Assembly (NCBI GenBank): GCA_030272585.1
Contig: BSYQ01000004.1
Location: forward strand, 5,828,001 to 5,892,000
DNA length: 64,000 nucleotides
Source of the DNA: Bryopsis sp. KO-2023
Lineage: Eukaryota; Chlorophyta; Ulvophyceae; Bryopsidales; Bryopsidaceae
Direction: 5' to 3'
The position numbers and the translations under genes are program-made. The notes under the pieces were generated by a model. That model was given only the letters and a program-made list of their open reading frames with translations. It had not been told where the DNA came from and searched no databases. This document shows positions 62,554 to 64,000 of the stretch, in pieces (the stretch's first letter is position 1; the number at the start of each line of letters is the position of its first letter).

Positions 62554-63912
62554 ACGGAGTCAACATCCGTCCATAGATTAGTACAATTTTGAAGCAGCGT
62601 GTGTTTGGAGGGCGGGGACGCTCGCTCTCCGCTTCGTTTAATTCTGGTAGAAATTAGGGGCACATCAGCCAAACTCGCTATGGCGGGAGGAATGCCCCCC
62701 TTGGCTGGGACCATTGTAAATCGATAGATTTGATTGAAAGGAGATACAATATGGCACCGCTCCCTCCAGAAATCAAAAACATATTCTTCCCTCCCTCCTT
62801 TAAAATGGGCTTGTCGCAACTGCTTTCTCCTCTTCACTACGCAACCTTTCCAACCAGCCAAACTCACGAAACCCTGCGTTGTGAAAAGTGAAACATTTTA
62901 TCGAAAAAGGACTCCATCCGCTGACTGAATCGTTCGTTGCCCTGATGCTATCAACCCACACTTTGCTTTACTTTATGGTACAGTCCCTTTTGAAAGTGAT
63001 CGACGAAGCTTTGAACCTTTATGTTTCAAAATCACAAAGTTTTCGAAAAAAACTTGCTGGAGCCCCGATGCCACAGCAACTCGAAAATTGACTTTCGCCG
63101 GGCTGAAACTTCAATCTGTTTTGAAAAAAAGTTATAAACACAAAATATCAACAGCGATGCAGGCAGTGCATTTCCTGAAATTTTGGGGAAATTTTGGTAG
63201 TTTTTTTTTTTCTACGCATGTGTTTTTTCGAAACAAATCATTTCTAAGTTTTGTTTACCCTGGTTTTCAAAAAAAAAAATTGAGCTTATTATGTGCTAGA
63301 ATTGCAGCTTAAAATTTCTCACCTGCATAATACAAGACACAACGAATTCTCCCCCCACGATTTCCAAGGCCACCCGTTCAAGCGATTCGCAATTTTCAGC
63401 TTTCAGCGACCCCTAGAAAACATTGAAAAAAAAATACATGGATTTACAAAATTGAACCAAGGAGTTAAGAAATAGGAGCAACGTGTTTCAAGCCTTTATT
63501 CAGCATTTAAAAAAAGCACATAGCATACAGAGCTACTTCTTTGTACCAATCGAAAGACTCGGCGTTTCGTGAGAAAAAAAGCACATCGCTGAGCAGCAGC
63601 TTTTTCATCTCTTGGCACTTGATCGATCAGACTAAATAAATCACTGAAAAAAACAAATACCATGGGAACTTCCATCGACAGCATCTAATATTAATAGTGG
63701 TGATCGTTTTCTGAAGCTTCTACTGTTGCACCGCAGAGGAGAAAAAAAATGCCCAAACTGGTGGTTGCTTTTTCATTATCAAATGTATATTTTTTTGGAC
63801 AGTTTACTCTCCACTTTCCCCGCATTACAGCGAAAAAGAAATTTTTCTGACATGAACCACACATTCACAGCCAGGAATTTCCCTCACTTTGCGATTTATT
63901 TCCCCTTCCTGT
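62554..63912. other. Gap before the right-edge gene
   Basis: Contains the 3' end of the membrane-protein gene, one possible small frame at 62751-62891, and AT-rich sequence without a convincing exon. The frames at 63100-63700 run through A and T homopolymers. Confidence 0.35.
62751..62891 (+). CDS. Possible small protein or exon (46 residues)
   Basis: ATG frame beginning MAPLPPEIKNIFFPPSF and continuing KMGLSQLLSPLHYATFPTS to a TGA at 62889. The composition looks protein-like, but the length is too short to be sure and no neighbouring exon was linked. Confidence 0.22.
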   Translation: MAPLPPEIKNIFFPPSFKMGLSQLLSPLHYATFPTSQTHETLRCEK

Positions 63913-64000
63913 TCAGATTCCCTCAATGTATCTGCGCTTTTCTCCTGAAAAATAATCCAAAACCGTGTTTTGGTGTCGATCCAGGGTTTCCTCCAGCCAA
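63913..64000 (-). CDS. 3' end of a minus-strand gene, partial
   Basis: An open minus-strand frame enters from the right edge and ends at a TGA (63915-63913). The last residues read LEETLDRHQNTVLDYFSGEK then RRYIEGI, an amphipathic, charged C-terminus. Most of the gene is outside the window. A competing reading splices at TTTTTCAG (about 63946) into another frame that ends near 63832. Confidence 0.4.
   Translation of the reverse strand, partial: WLEETLDRHQNTVLDYFSGEKRRYIEGI

Noticed and set aside
1..64000. tRNA or rRNA genes
   Set aside because: No tRNA A/B-box pair with a cloverleaf, nor any conserved rRNA segment, was recognised by eye. A tRNAscan or Rfam search would be decisive.

Overview
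This looks like a piece of nuclear chromosome from an intron-rich, plastid-bearing unicellular eukaryote (an alga). Real genes are split by GT-AG introns, mostly about 60 to 500 nt and one over 1 kb. They include core eukaryotic proteins (the TAP42/IGBP1 PP2A regulator and GID8 of the CTLH/GID ubiquitin ligase). One gene encodes a protein with a transit-peptide-like N-terminus, a hydrophobic segment and an AFA cleavage site, as in thylakoid-lumen proteins. No signal peptide precedes the transit-like region, which fits a primary plastid better than a secondary one. I cannot name the species.

Layout. 1-12941 and 25281-38224 are two copies of one large segment offset by about 25.28 kb. Each copy holds a short left flank, then an array of about 55 tandem 174-bp satellite units with higher-order (522 bp) organisation, then about 2.6 kb containing five long GC-rich inverted repeats. 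Similarity between the copies is a mosaic: near identical at the left and across most of the array, visibly diverged over 10.3-12.25 kb, and near identical again up to a sharp right end. Between the copies (13-24 kb) nearly all convincing coding exons are on the minus strand. The clearest is a gene of at least 14 exons (15694-21197). I read it as a Crypton/Ndc10-type tyrosine recombinase with a C-terminal GCR1-like domain. Fungal Ndc10, a centromere-binding protein, belongs to this fold, so such a gene lying between two satellite arrays is the most interesting point in the window. From 23.6 to 25.28 kb come diverged tandem and inverted repeats, some with the same 174-bp spacing.

From 38.6 kb to the right end is ordinary gene territory. 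In order it holds TAP42 (+), a small nuclear-looking protein with two SUMO-interacting motifs (+), an unresolved + strand gene near 43-45 kb, an EF-hand-like protein with a long disordered tail (+), GID8 (-), a lumenal protein (+), a multi-pass membrane protein of unknown family (+), and the 3' end of a minus-strand gene at the right edge. Small non-autonomous inverted-repeat elements sit in the introns and gaps: two 610-bp copies in opposite orientation flanked by TGTT, and one 281-bp element in the first TAP42 intron. The genes do not form a pathway. TAP42 and GID8 are unrelated housekeeping regulators that happen to be neighbours.

All gene models were spliced by eye from reading frame, GT-AG sites and protein-family logic. 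No RNA evidence or database search was available.
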